From Pseudomonas sp. R76 (GTDB lineage Bacteria; Pseudomonadota; Gammaproteobacteria; Pseudomonadales; Pseudomonadaceae), in NCBI RefSeq assembly GCF_009834565.1, contig NZ_CP019428.1, positions 3,410,001-3,474,000 of the forward strand: a stretch of DNA of 64,000 nucleotides. The letters run 5' to 3'. The translations under genes and the position numbers were made by a program. The notes under the pieces are model-generated. The model ran no database searches. It saw nothing but the letters and a program-made list of their open reading frames with translations, and had not been told where the DNA came from. How positions within the stretch are numbered: the stretch's first letter is position 1; every line of letters starts with the position of its first letter. Of this stretch, positions 42,144 through 53,359 are shown in pieces.

Positions 42144-43795
42144 TCCGGCGCTGGGCATTGCCCCTGCTCCTGTTGGCGTTCGGCGTGTTTTACCTGTTAC
42201 CGCTGGCCACGCACGGCCTGTGGATTCCGGATGAAACCCGTTACGCACAGATCAGCCAGGAAATGCTGCTGACCGGCAAGTGGGCGTCGCCGCACTTCAT
42301 GGGCATTCGCTACTTCGAGAAGCCCGCCGCCGGCTACTGGATGATTGCGCTGGGCCAGGCGATCTTCGGGCAGAACCTGTTCGGCGTGCGCTTTGCCTCG
42401 GCCTTGAGCACCGGGCTGAGCATTGTGCTGGTTTACCTGGTGTCGCGCCGCTTGTGGAATGACCCACAAAAAAGCCTGGTCAGCACTGTGCTGTACATGA
42501 GCTTTGTCAGCGTGGCGTTGCTCGGCGGTTATGCCAACCTCGATCCGCAGTTCACCTTTTGGGTCAACCTGACCGGCGTTGCACTGTGGTTTTGCTTCGA
42601 CAGCACCACGCGCCGTGGCCGTTTGTGGTCCTGGGCTTTGCTCGGCTTTGCCTGCGGCATGGGCTTCATGACCAAGGGTTTTCTTGCCTGGTTGCTGCCG
42701 GTGCTGATCGCCCTGCCCTATGCGATCTGGCAAAAGCGCTTTCGTGAACTGCTCGGTTACGGTGTGGTGGCGGTTGTCGTCGCCATTGTCGTCAGCCTGC
42801 CATGGGCGCTGGCGGTGCACCTGCAAGAGCCGGACTACTGGAACTTCTTCTTCTGGCATGAGCACATCCAACGCTTTGCCGGCGAGGACGCCCAGCATGC
42901 CGAGCCATTCTGGTATTACCTGCCGTTGATGGTCGCGTTCTCGTTGCCATGGATTGCCCTGCTGCCGTCCACGATTAAACACGCATGGCTGGAAAAACGC
43001 CTGCCCAAGACGGCGTTCCTGCTGTTGTGGCTGTTGATGCCCCTGGCTTTCTTCAGCCTGGCCAAGGGCAAGCTGCCGTCGTACATCATGCCGTGCCTGC
43101 TGCCCTTGGCCTTGCTGATGGGCTCGACCCTGAGTAACAAGCTTGCACTGGGCCATGGCCGCGCATTGCGCATCAACGGCTGGCTGAACCTGGCGTTCGG
43201 CGTGCTGGCCTTGCTGGCGCTCAGCTGGTTCCAGATGAAAAAGCCGGTGTATGAACACGGCGTGGAAACCTTCAGCCTGGTGCTGGTGTTCGTCTGCCTG
43301 TTCGGCTGGATCCTCGTCAACCTGCTGCACGCCGCGCGCCCGTTAAAACTGTGGGCCGCACCGCTGATCGGCAGCGGCTTGCTGGTGCTGCTGGTGCCGG
43401 CCGCGCTGCCCCACTCGGTGGTTTACAACAAGATTCCGGATCAATTCATCATCGACCACCAGCAAGAGCTGCAAACGACCACCGCCTTGCTCAGCAATGA
43501 CCTGGGCGCGGCGTCGGCCTTGTCCTGGCGCCTGGGCCGCCCGGATGTCGCGCTCTACAACACCGTCGGTGAAGTGAAATATGGCATCGCCTACGCGGAC
43601 ACCGCCCACCGCAGAATCGACACCAGCCAGGTCCAGCAATGGATGGCTGATGCGCGCAAACAAGGGCCGGTCGGCGTGGTCATGCGGGTCAAGGGCGACG
43701 ATGAAGTGGCTGAAGTGAACCTGCTGCCCCAGGACGGCAAGCGCTACGAGCGCGGCAACCTGGTGATCCTGATCTTCCCGCAGGCCGCGCAATGA
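42140..43795 (+). CDS. arnT: Lipid A Ara4N transferase
   Basis: ATG 42140 overlaps the arnD stop. The 551-residue GT83 protein has about twelve membrane segments and the ArnT signature [18 protein letters not shown], with the catalytic Asp in the first periplasmic loop, plus [15 protein letters not shown]. It moves L-Ara4N from undecaprenyl phosphate to lipid A phosphates on the outer leaf of the inner membrane, lowering negative charge and giving polymyxin resistance. Confidence 0.95.
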   Translation: MIRRWALPLLLLAFGVFYLLPLATHGLWIPDETRYAQISQEMLLTGKWASPHFMGIRYFEKPAAGYWMIALGQAIFGQNLFGVRFASALSTGLSIVLVYLVSRRLWNDPQKSLVSTVLYMSFVSVALLGGYANLDPQFTFWVNLTGVALWFCFDSTTRRGRLWSWALLGFACGMGFMTKGFLAWLLPVLIALPYAIWQKRFRELLGYGVVAVVVAIVVSLPWALAVHLQEPDYWNFFFWHEHIQRFAGEDAQHAEPFWYYLPLMVAFSLPWIALLPSTIKHAWLEKRLPKTAFLLLWLLMPLAFFSLAKGKLPSYIMPCLLPLALLMGSTLSNKLALGHGRALRINGWLNLAFGVLALLALSWFQMKKPVYEHGVETFSLVLVFVCLFGWILVNLLHAARPLKLWAAPLIGSGLLVLLVPAALPHSVVYNKIPDQFIIDHQQELQTTTALLSNDLGAASALSWRLGRPDVALYNTVGEVKYGIAYADTAHRRIDTSQVQQWMADARKQGPVGVVMRVKGDDEVAEVNLLPQDGKRYERGNLVILIFPQAAQ

Positions 43796-44139
43796 TCACC
43801 CTCCTGCTGTTATTGGGTGCGTGCCTGCTCACGTGCATGGGCCAGGTCTCGCAGAAGTTTGCTGTGGAAAGCTGGCGCGACCAGCCCGACGGCTGGGCGC
43901 CCAAACTGCGTTCGCCCTGGCTGTGGGCGGCGTTGGTGTGCCTGGGCCTGGGCTTGCTGGTGTGGCTGCTGGTGTTGCAGCGCCTGGAAGTGGGCATCGC
44001 CTACCCCATGCTCAGCCTGAATTTCGTACTGGTCACGCTGATGGCGCGTTTCGTCTTTCATGAACACATCGATGGCCGTCACTGGCTGGGTGTCGCGCTG
44101 GTGATCGGCGGTGTGGTGTTGCTGGGGCGTCACGTATGA
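43792..44139 (+). CDS. arnE: Ara4N-phosphoundecaprenol flippase subunit
   Basis: The 115-residue small multidrug-resistance-like protein has about four membrane helices and [35 protein letters not shown] and [24 protein letters not shown], like EamA/SMR half transporters. With ArnF it flips the lipid-linked sugar to the periplasmic side. Overlaps arnT and arnF by 4 bases each. Confidence 0.92.
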   Translation: MITLLLLLGACLLTCMGQVSQKFAVESWRDQPDGWAPKLRSPWLWAALVCLGLGLLVWLLVLQRLEVGIAYPMLSLNFVLVTLMARFVFHEHIDGRHWLGVALVIGGVVLLGRHV

Positions 44140-44549
44140 GCCGGGCTCAAGGCTTTGCCCTGGCCCTGGGCAGTGTCGGCCTGGTCAGCGCCGCCCAATT
44201 GGGCATGCGCTGGAGCATGACGCGCCTGCCGCTGCCTGCCGACTGGCTGACCGCGCTCAACAGCAACAGCATCGACCTGGGCGCCTTGGGCGTAGTGATA
44301 CTGGCGATCATCGCCTACGCGCTGTCGATGCTCTGCTGGCTCGGCGCACTCAAGCATTTGCCCCTGGGTCGCGCCTATTCGCTGCTCAGCATCAGCTACG
44401 CGCTGGTGTACTTGCTGGCCGCCAGCCTGCCGGTGTTCAACGAACATTTTTCGCTTTCAAAAACCCTGGGGGTGGCCTTGGTCATCCTTGGAGTACTGGT
44501 TATTAACTCTCGTCGTGCTAGCGTTGCAAGCCCCAGGAATGCCCCATGA
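44136..44549 (+). CDS. arnF: Ara4N-phosphoundecaprenol flippase subunit
   Basis: The 137-residue partner of ArnE has four membrane helices: [60 protein letters not shown] and [15 protein letters not shown]. The ArnEF pair forms the flippase. It overlaps ugd by 4 bases. Confidence 0.92.
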   Translation: MSRAQGFALALGSVGLVSAAQLGMRWSMTRLPLPADWLTALNSNSIDLGALGVVILAIIAYALSMLCWLGALKHLPLGRAYSLLSISYALVYLLAASLPVFNEHFSLSKTLGVALVILGVLVINSRRASVASPRNAP

Positions 44550-45925
44550 AAATCAGTGTATTTGGTAGTGGTTACGTCGGTCTGGTGCAGGCCACCGTAT
44601 TGGCCGAAGTCGGTCACGATGTCATCTGCATGGACGTTGACAAGAGCAAGGTCGAGTCGCTGCAAAAAGGCCACGTGACCATTTTCGAGCCGGGGCTGGC
44701 GGCCATGGTCAAGGAAAACCTGGAAAGCGGACGCCTGCACTTCACCTTCGATGAAAAACTCGCGGTCGAGCACGGTGAAGTGCTGTTTATCGCCGTGGGC
44801 ACGCCGTCGGATGAAGACGGCTCAGCCGACCTCAAATATGTACTGTCGGTGGGTGATGCGGTGTCCCGCCATCGCATCGAGCCGGTCATTCTGGTGGAAA
44901 AATCCACCGTTCCCGTCGGCACCGGCGACACCTTGCGCGCCCATATCGAAAAGAACCTGCGCGTGGCCGGCCGCCACCTGGAGTTCGATATCGTCTCCAA
45001 CCCGGAATTCCTCAAAGAAGGCTCGGCCGTTGCCGACTGCCGCCGCCCGGACCGCATCATCATCGGTTGCGAGCGTGAAGAAGTGCGTGAAGTGATGCGC
45101 GACCTTTACGCGCCGTTCAACCGCAACCACGACCGCATCATCTTCATGGACCTGCGCAGCGCCGAACTGACCAAGTACGCCGCCAACTGCATGCTGGCCA
45201 CCAAGATCAGCTTTATCAACCAGATCGCCGAGCTGGCCGAGCACCTGGGCGCGGATATCGAAGCCGTGCGCCTGGGCATCGGCGCCGACTCGCGCATCGG
45301 CTACCACTTCATTTACCCCGGTTGCGGCTACGGCGGCTCGTGTTTCCCCAAGGACATGCGCGCCTTGATCCACAGCGCCAAAGAGGCCAATTGCTCCAGC
45401 GACCTGCTGGAAGCCGTGGAAGCCATCAACCAGCGCCAGAAGAGCAAGCTGTTCGAACGCGTCAACGCGTACTTTAAGGGCAACCTGCAGGGCAAAACCT
45501 TCGCCTTGTGGGGCCTGGCCTTCAAGCCCAACACCGATGACATGCGCGATGCGCCCAGCCGTGTGCTGATGGAAGCGCTGTGGGCAGCGGGCGCCAATGT
45601 GCGTGCGTTTGACCCCGAGGCCATGCAGGAAACCCAGCGCATCTACGGTGACGAGTCGCGCCTGACCCTTTTGGGCACGCCGGAATCGGCATTGAGCGGC
45701 GCCGATGCGCTGATCGTCTGCACCGAATGGCAGCAGTTCAAGGCCCCGGATTTCGACCTGATCCACGATCGCCTGAAAAACCCGGTGATCTTCGACGGCC
45801 GTAACCTGTACGACGGTGAGCGCCTGGCACGCAAAGGCTTCAAGTATTTCCCCATGGGCCGAGGTGACTCCTGCGAACTGCCGATCCCTCAGCAAACTTG
45901 GGTGCAGCAGGTCAAGGAAGCCTGA
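44546..45925 (+). CDS. ugd: UDP-glucose 6-dehydrogenase
   Basis: The 459-residue protein has the NAD-binding [51 protein letters not shown] and the catalytic-Cys motif [12 protein letters not shown]. It oxidises UDP-glucose twice to UDP-glucuronic acid, the substrate of ArnA. ATG 44546 overlaps the arnF stop. Confidence 0.96.
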   Translation: MKISVFGSGYVGLVQATVLAEVGHDVICMDVDKSKVESLQKGHVTIFEPGLAAMVKENLESGRLHFTFDEKLAVEHGEVLFIAVGTPSDEDGSADLKYVLSVGDAVSRHRIEPVILVEKSTVPVGTGDTLRAHIEKNLRVAGRHLEFDIVSNPEFLKEGSAVADCRRPDRIIIGCEREEVREVMRDLYAPFNRNHDRIIFMDLRSAELTKYAANCMLATKISFINQIAELAEHLGADIEAVRLGIGADSRIGYHFIYPGCGYGGSCFPKDMRALIHSAKEANCSSDLLEAVEAINQRQKSKLFERVNAYFKGNLQGKTFALWGLAFKPNTDDMRDAPSRVLMEALWAAGANVRAFDPEAMQETQRIYGDESRLTLLGTPESALSGADALIVCTEWQQFKAPDFDLIHDRLKNPVIFDGRNLYDGERLARKGFKYFPMGRGDSCELPIPQQTWVQQVKEA

Positions 45926-45928
45926 TAC

Positions 45929-47551
45929 GTGAACATAGCTCATCCGCCCTTGCTCACCGCAACGGTCCGTCACCAGTCGCTGGGGCTTGGGCTCTTGGCA
46001 CTGGTGCTGTTTATTCTGGGTAACTGGCACCAGGCGATTATCGGGTTCGACTCGCGCTTCGTGGTGTTTGCCCAGGAAATGCTGCGCCACGGGCCGAGTT
46101 TCTTCCCCACCACCTACGGCCAGCCCTACGCCGATTACCTGGCAACCTCGACACTGTTGACGTGGGTGTTGTCGTTGCCGTTTGGCCAGGTCACCAGCTT
46201 TACCGCGTGGTTGCCCACATCCATTGCGTCGGCGCTGATCGTCACCCTGGTGTATCGCCTGACGGCGCCCTACTCCACGCGCTGGGGCCTGCTGAGCATC
46301 GCGATGTTGCTGCTCAGCAGCACCTTTATCAACGAAACCCGCGCGGTGTCTTTGGACCAGATGCTCGCCTTGGTTGCCCTGGCAGTGTTCTACCTGGGTT
46401 ATGCGCACGATCACTTCGGCGCGGCCAAACGCTTGCATTGGTTGTTCCTGCTGCTGATTGTCGGCTTTGCCATCCGTGGGCCGATCGGCCTGGTGATTCC
46501 AACGGGTGTGCTGTGCAGCTACTACGCGCTTAACCGGCAATGGCGGCAGCTGTTCACCTTCGGCTTGATCGCCCTGGCGTTGCTGGCGGCGTGTGTCGGC
46601 CTGCTGTTATTGCTGGCCAAGCTCAGTGGTGGCGAGGAGTTCATGCAGGACGTGATCCGCATGCAGTTCCTGGGGCGTATGGACGGCACCGAAGGCTCCG
46701 GCGGCGTGCTGTATTACTTCACCAGTTCCATGGGCAATTACGCCCTGGCCTATCCGCTGGCGCTGTTGGCGCTGCTGGCCGTGGCGGCGGGCGGGCGTCG
46801 CGCGCCGGACCCGGCATTGCAGCTGGTGTTGTACTGCGCGGCGGCCGGTTTGCTGGTGATGCTGGGTTTGTCGGTACCGCAGGCGAAAAAAGCCCGCTAC
46901 ATTCTCCCGATGCTGCCGATGGCGGCGATCATCGCAGCGTACCCCTTCCAGGTTACCCAAGGTCGACTGTTTGCGTGGTTGCGCGGCTTGATGCTGGGCG
47001 TCTGGACGCTGTTGCCGGCGCTGCTGGTGATTGGCCTGGTGGTGGCGCGGCGGCGTTATCCGGAACAGCTCAGCAGCCTTGGGCTGATCTTCACGGTATT
47101 GGGCGTTTTGCAGGTACTGGCGTTGCTGGCGGTACTGAAACCTCGGTGGCGGCCACTGGCGCCGGCATTCGCGGCGGTGCTTGCGCTGTGGTCGACCTAT
47201 ATTGTGGTGGTCGAACCTTTGGAGCGCTCGCTCTACGACACCCGCTCTTTCAGCCTCGCGGTCAAAGCCCAGATCATGCAGCAACCGGCACCGGTGGTTC
47301 TGCATGGCTTGGGTAAAGACGCCAAGGCCATCAAGTTCATGGTCAACTTCGACTGCGATAAGGTGCCGCTGTTTACCCAGTCATCCGCTGACCTGGCGCC
47401 GCTGCAAGCGCCTGCCTGGCTAGTGATGAGTGCACAGGACTTCAATCGTTTGCAGGACCCGCGCTTGCGGTCGCTCACGCCGACGCTGACCGGCGAGTTC
47501 GATAAAGACCCTTATGTGTTGCTGCATCTGGCCAAGCCCTCCTCGCCCTGA
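45929..47551 (+). CDS. ArnT-like membrane glycosyltransferase (GT39/GT83 family)
   Basis: GTG 45929, 3 bp after ugd, with AAGGAAG upstream. The 540-residue protein has about twelve hydrophobic segments and the PMT/ArnT fold with DSRFVVFAQEMLRHG in place of the [13 protein letters not shown] loop of ArnT. The acidic residue is kept as Asp in FDSRF. It is a distant paralogue of the arnT three genes upstream. It may add another lipid-linked sugar to lipid A or a glycan; the co-transcription with arn suggests an envelope target. A strong terminator follows. Confidence 0.82.
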   Translation: MNIAHPPLLTATVRHQSLGLGLLALVLFILGNWHQAIIGFDSRFVVFAQEMLRHGPSFFPTTYGQPYADYLATSTLLTWVLSLPFGQVTSFTAWLPTSIASALIVTLVYRLTAPYSTRWGLLSIAMLLLSSTFINETRAVSLDQMLALVALAVFYLGYAHDHFGAAKRLHWLFLLLIVGFAIRGPIGLVIPTGVLCSYYALNRQWRQLFTFGLIALALLAACVGLLLLLAKLSGGEEFMQDVIRMQFLGRMDGTEGSGGVLYYFTSSMGNYALAYPLALLALLAVAAGGRRAPDPALQLVLYCAAAGLLVMLGLSVPQAKKARYILPMLPMAAIIAAYPFQVTQGRLFAWLRGLMLGVWTLLPALLVIGLVVARRRYPEQLSSLGLIFTVLGVLQVLALLAVLKPRWRPLAPAFAAVLALWSTYIVVVEPLERSLYDTRSFSLAVKAQIMQQPAPVVLHGLGKDAKAIKFMVNFDCDKVPLFTQSSADLAPLQAPAWLVMSAQDFNRLQDPRLRSLTPTLTGEFDKDPYVLLHLAKPSSP

Positions 47552-47580
47552 TCGCGTTTACAGCAGCCGTTTAATAAACA

Positions 47581-47610
47581 ACGCCCACTCTGTGAAGAGT
47601 GGGCGTTTTT
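47581..47610 (+). terminator. Intrinsic terminator of the arn-ugd operon
   Basis: ACGCCCACTCT-GTGA-AGAGTGGGCGT followed by TTTT, an 11-bp perfect stem 30 bp after the last stop. Confidence 0.95.
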
Positions 47611-47825
47611 CGTCATAACCACCAAGAAAACACCTACATAGCTATGCGTAACGGCTGGCGCGCTTTGTCTTCCTGCGCCTGGAACCCAAATGTAGACTCG
47701 TTGCCCAGCGCATTAACTATCTACCACCACGGTCTCAACCGTCTGGGGTAAGTGCATGCTGCATAACGACAAGGATGCTGTGGGCCACGCACATACCGTG
47801 GCCTACTTCTTATGAGGGCAATGCC

Positions 47826-48017
47826 GTGCAGGAAGATCTGTTGTTTATTCCTCCGCCGAGGCTGGATCGGTTGATGGCACTGCGTGACGCCCTGGTGGCG
47901 TTGAAAGGGCCGCTATCCAACGACCCTGCGCTGCAGGAAAGCCTGCAAAGGCAACTATTCAGCGAAGAAGCGGATACACGTGTACTGGGTCATTTGAGCA
48001 CCGCGCCGGCACACTAG
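47826..48017 (+). CDS. Small hypothetical protein
   Basis: GTG 47826 has GAGGG about 8 bases upstream; the open frame runs back to 47775. The 63-residue product (MQEDLLFIPPPRLDRLMAL, then LVALKGPLSNDPALQESL) is amphipathic-helical with no membrane segment. No family recognised. It lies alone between the arn terminator and the HPP gene. Confidence 0.55.
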   Translation: MQEDLLFIPPPRLDRLMALRDALVALKGPLSNDPALQESLQRQLFSEEADTRVLGHLSTAPAH

Positions 48018-48214
48018 CACCGCCCTGCGCGTTTCAGTGCGGCGAATTAACTGCACTATTCCTGCATTCAACCCTCATTAATATGCACTGGCGCTTAAGC
48101 GCCAAGGTCGGCAGACTGCGCGGGTTCCTTCCCCCAAATGTTGGAACTTTCAAAGGGCTTATCCGGGCAACCAGGCGAGCCTTTTTTTTTGCCGCTTTGT
48201 TATGGATCCGCTCG

Positions 48215-48928
48215 ATGCTCGCTCGCTGGTTACCCTCCGCCATCAATACCCGCCCCGCCGAATGGAGCCGCGCCGCCATCGGCATAGCCTTGGGCACGCT
48301 GCTCAGCGTGTGGGTGTGTGCCCAAGTGTTTGGCATGGAGGTGGCCTTGCACCTGCTCGGCCCGCTCGGTGCTTCGGCCGTGCTGCTGTTTGCGGTGTCG
48401 TCCGGAGCGCTGGCCCAGCCTTGGTCGATTATCGGCAGTTACCTGTGCGCAGGCGTTGTAGCGCTATTGGTCGCCCGGGTATTGGGGCGCACGTTGGGCA
48501 GCGCCTGCCTGGCGGCCGGCATGACGGTTATCCTGATCTGCTGGCTACGTTGCCTGCACCCGCCAGCAGGCGGCCTGGCCATGACCCTGGTGCTCGCCGA
48601 CCCGGCCTCGATTGCCCTCGGTTGGCAGGAACTCGCGCCGGTCATGCTCGGCGCAGGGGCATTGCTGGCGTGCGCGCTGGCCTATAACAACGCCACCCGC
48701 ACGCGTTACCCCAAGGGCACGCTTGAGGCGCAGAGCGTCGTCATGGGTCAGGCTGCGCCGCTTACGGACCCGTCGATCACCGCGGCCGACTTGAAGCAGG
48801 CGCTGGCTGAAATGGAGCAGTTCTACGACGTGGCGCCGACGGAGCTTGAACAACTGATCCAAGCGGCTGAAGGCCATGCGCGACGGCGCAGCATCGGCGA
48901 AGTACTGGCCAGCCGCCCTGCTGCATAA
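48215..48928 (+). CDS. HPP-family membrane protein
   Basis: From ATG 48215 the product has 237 residues: four or more membrane helices (AAIGIALGTLLSVWVCAQVF; LLGPLGASAVLLFAVSSG; IIGSYLCAGVVALLVARV; AAGMTVILICWL) with the CLHPPAGGLAMTL motif that names the HPP family, then a soluble C-terminal part of about 60 residues. A cyanobacterial HPP protein transports nitrite across the chloroplast or cell membrane; the role in Pseudomonas is unknown. The frame is open upstream to 48083, but a T-rich hairpin-like leader near 48155-48190 suggests that part is untranslated. Confidence 0.85.
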   Translation: MLARWLPSAINTRPAEWSRAAIGIALGTLLSVWVCAQVFGMEVALHLLGPLGASAVLLFAVSSGALAQPWSIIGSYLCAGVVALLVARVLGRTLGSACLAAGMTVILICWLRCLHPPAGGLAMTLVLADPASIALGWQELAPVMLGAGALLACALAYNNATRTRYPKGTLEAQSVVMGQAAPLTDPSITAADLKQALAEMEQFYDVAPTELEQLIQAAEGHARRRSIGEVLASRPAA

Positions 48929-49045
48929 ATGCAAAAACGACCTGCATGATTCCGGGTTGTACGGGGCAAATTTGCACTGGTACGATCGCGAGAGGGTTCG
49001 TCCGCGAACATCTTGATAAAGAACAATAAAAGCAGGGAGTTACAG

Positions 49046-50149
49046 ATGACTGCTCAGGTTTCATCCGAAACAAGCCGCGCCGAGTTTCTTCAGGGAGAAG
49101 TGTTGGCCGACGTCCGCAACCACATCGGCCACCTCACCCTCAATCGCCCCGCCGGCTTGAACGCCATTACCCTGGACATGGTCCGCAGCCTGACCGCGCA
49201 ATTGCAGGCCTGGGCGGACGATCCGCAGGTCTATGCCGTGGTATTGCGCGGCGCGGGCGAAAAAGCCTTCTGCGCCGGTGGCGACATTCGCTCCCTCTAC
49301 GACAGCTTCAAGAGCGGCGATCGCCTGCACGAAGACTTCTTCGTCGAGGAGTACGCCCTTGACCTGGCCATCCATCATTACAGCAAGCCCGTACTGGCGC
49401 TGATGGACGGGTTCGTTCTGGGCGGCGGCATGGGCCTGGTACAAGGCGCCGACCTGCGCGTAGTCACCGAGCGCAGCCGCCTGGCCATGCCGGAAGTGGC
49501 GATTGGTTATTTTCCGGATGTGGGCGGCAGCTACTTCCTGCCGCGCATTCCTGGTGAGCTGGGAATCTACCTCGGCGTGACCGGCGTGCAGATTCGCGCC
49601 GCCGACGCGCTGTACTGCGGGCTGGCGGACTGGTGCATCGACAGCGCCAAACTCATCGACCTGGACCACAAGCTCGACCGCCTGCAATGGCAGTACTCGC
49701 CGCTCAAGGACCTGCAAGGTGTACTGGCCAAATTGGCCGTGCAGCAATTGCCCGACCCGCCGCTGGCGGCTTTGCGCCCAGCCATTGACCATTTCTTCGC
49801 CCTGCCCGACGTGCCGAGCATCGTTGAGCAGTTGCAGCAAGTCACCGTGGCCGACACCCATGAGTGGGCCTTGACGACCGCGAACCTGATGCAGACCCGC
49901 TCGCCGCTGGCGATGGCCGTCACCCTCGAAATGCTGCGTCGTGGTCGCCGCCTGCCGTTGGAGCAGTGCTTCGCGCTGGAACTGCACCTGGACCGCCAAT
50001 GGTTCGAGCGCGGCGATCTGATCGAAGGCGTGCGCGCGTTGATCATCGACAAGGACAAAACCCCGCGTTGGAACCCGCCCGCAATCCACGGGCTCGACGC
50101 CAGCCATGTCGAAAGTTTCTTCCACAACTTCAAGCAGGTTGGGAGATAA
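49046..50149 (+). CDS. 3-hydroxyisobutyryl-CoA hydrolase (enoyl-CoA hydratase/isomerase superfamily)
   Basis: GGGAG lies 7 bases before ATG 49046. The 367-residue length and motifs (GEKAFCAGGDIRSLYD, DGFVLGGGMGLVQGADLRV, MPEVAIGYFPDVGGSYFLPR) are those of 3-hydroxyisobutyryl-CoA hydrolase, a long crotonase with an extra C-terminal part, rather than the roughly 257-residue hydratase. It releases 3-hydroxyisobutyrate in valine breakdown. An acyl-CoA dehydrogenase gene follows after 3 bp. Confidence 0.88.
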   Translation: MTAQVSSETSRAEFLQGEVLADVRNHIGHLTLNRPAGLNAITLDMVRSLTAQLQAWADDPQVYAVVLRGAGEKAFCAGGDIRSLYDSFKSGDRLHEDFFVEEYALDLAIHHYSKPVLALMDGFVLGGGMGLVQGADLRVVTERSRLAMPEVAIGYFPDVGGSYFLPRIPGELGIYLGVTGVQIRAADALYCGLADWCIDSAKLIDLDHKLDRLQWQYSPLKDLQGVLAKLAVQQLPDPPLAALRPAIDHFFALPDVPSIVEQLQQVTVADTHEWALTTANLMQTRSPLAMAVTLEMLRRGRRLPLEQCFALELHLDRQWFERGDLIEGVRALIIDKDKTPRWNPPAIHGLDASHVESFFHNFKQVGR

Positions 50150-50152
50150 GCC

Positions 50153-51304
50153 ATGCAAGATATTGAATACACTGAAGAACAAGTGATGATTCGCGACATG
50201 GCGCGTGACTTCGCCCGTGGCGAAATCGCCCCTCACGCCCAAGCCTGGGAAAAAGCCGGCTGGATCGATGATGCCCTAGTCGCCAAGATGGGTGAACTGG
50301 GCCTGCTGGGCATGGTAGTGCCCGAGGAATGGGGCGGCACCTATGTCGATTACGTCGCCTATGCCCTGGCGGTCGAAGAGATTTCCGCCGGCGATGGCGC
50401 CACCGGCGCACTGATGAGTATCCATAATTCAGTCGGTTGCGGGCCCATCCTCAACTACGGCACACACGAACAGAAGCAAACCTGGCTGCCTGACCTCGCC
50501 AGTGGCCAGGCCATCGGCTGTTTCTGCCTGACCGAACCCCAGGCCGGTTCCGAGGCGCACAACCTGCGTACGCGCGCCGAGCTGCGCGATGGCCAGTGGG
50601 TGATTAACGGTGCCAAGCAGTTCGTGAGCAACGGCAAGCGCGCCAAGCTGGCGATTGTGTTTGCGGTGACCGACCCGGACTTGGGCAAGAAAGGTATTTC
50701 CGCGTTTCTGGTGCCCACCGCCACGCCGGGGTTTGTGGTCGATCGCACGGAACACAAGATGGGCATTCGCGCCTCGGACACCTGCGCGGTCACCCTCAAC
50801 GGGTGCTCGGTGCCCGAAGCCAACCTGCTGGGTGAGCGCGGCAAAGGCCTGGCCATTGCGCTGTCCAACCTCGAAGGCGGGCGCATCGGCATTGCCGCCC
50901 AGGCCCTGGGCATCGCCCGCGCGGCGTTTGAAGCGGCGCTGGTGTATGCCCGCGACCGAGTGCAGTTCAAACAGGCGATTATCGAGCACCAGAGCGTTGC
51001 CAACCTGCTGGCCGACATGCAAACCCGCTTGAACGCGGCACGCTTGCTGATCCTGCACGCCGCGCGCCTGCGCAGCGCCGGCAAGCCATGCCTGTCGGAA
51101 GCGTCCCAGGCCAAGCTGTTCGCCTCGGAAATGGCCGAAAAGGTCTGCTCTTCAGCGATGCAGATTCATGGCGGGTATGGGTATCTGGAGGATTACCCGG
51201 TAGAGCGTTACTACCGGGATGCGCGGATCACGCAGATTTACGAGGGTACCAGCGAGATTCAGCGGATGGTGATTGCGCGGGAATTGAAGAACTATCAACT
51301 CTAA
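50153..51304 (+). CDS. Acyl-CoA dehydrogenase, probable isobutyryl-CoA type
   Basis: The 383-residue flavoenzyme has the family layout: N-terminal helices, [16 protein letters not shown] (FAD/substrate loop), [12 protein letters not shown], and the catalytic-Glu region [16 protein letters not shown] near the end. It is co-transcribed with 3-hydroxyisobutyryl-CoA hydrolase, which points to the valine pathway and isobutyryl-CoA as substrate (inferred). It converges on the isoleucine-type operon across a REP-like element. Confidence 0.88.
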   Translation: MQDIEYTEEQVMIRDMARDFARGEIAPHAQAWEKAGWIDDALVAKMGELGLLGMVVPEEWGGTYVDYVAYALAVEEISAGDGATGALMSIHNSVGCGPILNYGTHEQKQTWLPDLASGQAIGCFCLTEPQAGSEAHNLRTRAELRDGQWVINGAKQFVSNGKRAKLAIVFAVTDPDLGKKGISAFLVPTATPGFVVDRTEHKMGIRASDTCAVTLNGCSVPEANLLGERGKGLAIALSNLEGGRIGIAAQALGIARAAFEAALVYARDRVQFKQAIIEHQSVANLLADMQTRLNAARLLILHAARLRSAGKPCLSEASQAKLFASEMAEKVCSSAMQIHGGYGYLEDYPVERYYRDARITQIYEGTSEIQRMVIARELKNYQL

Positions 51305-51321
51305 AACCCACAAGGGTTCCC

Positions 51322-51408
51322 TGTAGGAGCTGGCTTGCCGGCGATGCAGACACCTCGGTTAATCTGACAGACCGAGGTGATGCTATCGCAGGCAAGCCCG
51401 CTCCCACA
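51322..51408. repeat. REP-like palindromic element between convergent operons
   Basis: TGTAGGAGCTGGCTTGCCGG... ends ...GGCAAGCCCGCTCCCACA: a single copy of the same kind of element as the array units at 5.95 kb, with its own ACCTCGGT/ACCGAGGT inner hairpin. It probably serves as a bidirectional terminator. Confidence 0.88.
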
Positions 51409-51437
51409 GTTTGATCTCCAGGGTTCTTGAGACCGGG

Positions 51438-52211
51438 TTACTTGTCCTTGAACTCAGGTGCACGCTTGGCCACGAATGCGGCCATGCCTTCTTTCTGATC
51501 CTGTGTCGCAAACGCGGCATGGAACACTCGGCGTTCAAAGCGCACGCCTTCGGACAGGCTCACTTCAAACGCGCGGTTCACGCTTTCCTTGACCATCATG
51601 CTGATCGGCACCGATTTGCCAGCGATCAGCGTCGCGACTTTCAACGCTTCTTCCAGCAGCTCATCTGCCGGCACGATGCGCGCCACAATCCCGCAGCGTT
51701 CAGCTTCCACCGCATCGATAAAGCGCCCGGTCAGGCACATTTCCATGGCTTTGGCTTTGCCCACTGCACGCGTAAGGCGTTGGGTGCCGCCCATGCCCGG
51801 CAGCACGCCGAGGTTGATTTCCGGCTGGCCGAACTTGGCGCCATCGCCCGCCAGGATGAAGTCGCACATCAACGCCAGTTCGCAGCCGCCACCCAGGGCG
51901 AAGCCGTTGACGGCGGCAATGATCGGCTTGCGGCGGTTGGCCACGCGGTCGCTGTCGCTGAACAGGTCGTCGAGGTAGATCTGCGGGTAGGTCAGTTCGG
52001 CCATTTCCTTGATGTCGGCACCGGCGGCAAAGGCTTTTTTCGAGCCGGTCAGCACGATGCAGCCGATTTCCGGGTTGGCTTCCAGGCCGTCCAGCGCCTG
52101 GTTCAACTCGCTGACCAGCTGCGCATTCAAGGCGTTCAGGGCTTGCGGGCGATTAAGGGTAATCAGCCCGACGCGGCCCTGCACTTCAAGCAAAATGGTT
52201 TCGTAACTCAT
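51438..52211 (-). CDS. Enoyl-CoA hydratase (crotonase family)
   Basis: The 257-residue protein is a standard crotonase: [25 protein letters not shown] (oxyanion hole), [37 protein letters not shown] with the two catalytic Glu. In this operon it should hydrate tiglyl-CoA or similar enoyl-CoAs. Last of five co-directional genes. Confidence 0.93.
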   Translation of the reverse strand: MSYETILLEVQGRVGLITLNRPQALNALNAQLVSELNQALDGLEANPEIGCIVLTGSKKAFAAGADIKEMAELTYPQIYLDDLFSDSDRVANRRKPIIAAVNGFALGGGCELALMCDFILAGDGAKFGQPEINLGVLPGMGGTQRLTRAVGKAKAMEMCLTGRFIDAVEAERCGIVARIVPADELLEEALKVATLIAGKSVPISMMVKESVNRAFEVSLSEGVRFERRVFHAAFATQDQKEGMAAFVAKRAPEFKDK

Positions 52212-52222
52212 GTATCGGCTCC

Positions 52223-53350
52223 TTAAAGATTGCGTGAGATGACCATGCGCTGGATATCGCTGGTGCCTTCGTAAATCTGGCAGACCCGCACATCGCGGTA
52301 GATCCGCTCCAAGGGGAAGTCGCTCAGGTAACCGTAACCGCCCAAGGTTTGCAAGGCGGCCGAGCAGACTTTTTCGGCCATTTCCGAGGCGAACAGCTTG
52401 GCCATCGAGGCTTCGACCAAGGCCGGCTTGCCGCTGTCGCGCAGGGCGGCGGCGTAGTGCACCATCTGCCGGGCGACCGCGATTTGCGTGGCCATGTCGG
52501 CCAGGCGGAACGCCACGGCCTGGTGTTCGATCAAGGCTTTGCCAAAACTTTCGCGCTCACGCGCATAGTCGCGGGCGGCTTCAAACGCGGCGCGGGCCAT
52601 GCCCACCGACTGCGAGGCGATGCCCACGCGCCCACCTTCGAGGTTGGCCAGGGCGATCTTGTAGCCTTCACCCTCCTCCCCAAGCCGGTTCGCCACCGGC
52701 ACCTTCACGTCTTCAAACAAAATCTGGCAGGTGTCGGACGCATGCTGACCAAGTTTGTCTTCGACTCGCGCGACGGTATAGCCCGGTGAGTCGGTGGGCA
52801 CGATAAACGCGCTGATCCCACGCTTGCCGGCAGCCGGGTCGGTGACTGCGAACACAATCACGATCCCGGCGTTCTGCCCGGAGGTGATGAACTGTTTGCA
52901 GCCGTTCAATACATAGTGATCGCCGTCCAGGCGTGCGCGGGTTTTCAGGCTGCTGGCGTCGGAACCAGCCTGCGGTTCGGTCAGTGCAAAGGCGCCGAGC
53001 ATGGCACCGCTGGCCAGGGGCTTGAGGAACTGTTCTTTCTGCTGATCGTTGCCGAATTTAAGAATCGGCACGCAGCCCACCGAGTTGTGCACGCTCATGA
53101 TGGTCGAGCAGGCGCCGTCACCGGCGGCGATCTCCTCCAGGGCCATCGCATAGGCGAGGTAGCCGGTGTCGCAACCGCCCCACTGTTCCGGCACCAGCAT
53201 GCCGAAAAAGCCCAGCTCGGCCATTTCGCCGATGGCTTCCTTGGGAAAGCGATGCTCGCGGTCCCATTCGGCGGCGAAGGGCTTCAAGCGCTCCTGGGCG
53301 AATTGCCGGGCCGCGTCGCTGATTTGCAGTTGTTCGTCATTGGGCAGCAT
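52223..53350 (-). CDS. Short/branched-chain acyl-CoA dehydrogenase
   Basis: The 375-residue protein has [46 protein letters not shown] and the catalytic-Glu region [16 protein letters not shown]. It introduces the alpha-beta double bond, probably in 2-methylbutyryl-CoA given the 2-methyl-3-hydroxybutyryl-CoA dehydrogenase-like gene in the same operon. Gap to the hydratase gene 11 bp. Confidence 0.92.
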   Translation of the reverse strand: MLPNDEQLQISDAARQFAQERLKPFAAEWDREHRFPKEAIGEMAELGFFGMLVPEQWGGCDTGYLAYAMALEEIAAGDGACSTIMSVHNSVGCVPILKFGNDQQKEQFLKPLASGAMLGAFALTEPQAGSDASSLKTRARLDGDHYVLNGCKQFITSGQNAGIVIVFAVTDPAAGKRGISAFIVPTDSPGYTVARVEDKLGQHASDTCQILFEDVKVPVANRLGEEGEGYKIALANLEGGRVGIASQSVGMARAAFEAARDYARERESFGKALIEHQAVAFRLADMATQIAVARQMVHYAAALRDSGKPALVEASMAKLFASEMAEKVCSAALQTLGGYGYLSDFPLERIYRDVRVCQIYEGTSDIQRMVISRNL

Positions 53351-53359
53351 AAACGGTCC

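Noticed and set aside
48155..48190. Intrinsic terminator or attenuator before the HPP gene
   Set aside because: A run of nine T follows, but only a short, bulged stem can be drawn, and nothing upstream needs ending there; left uncalled.
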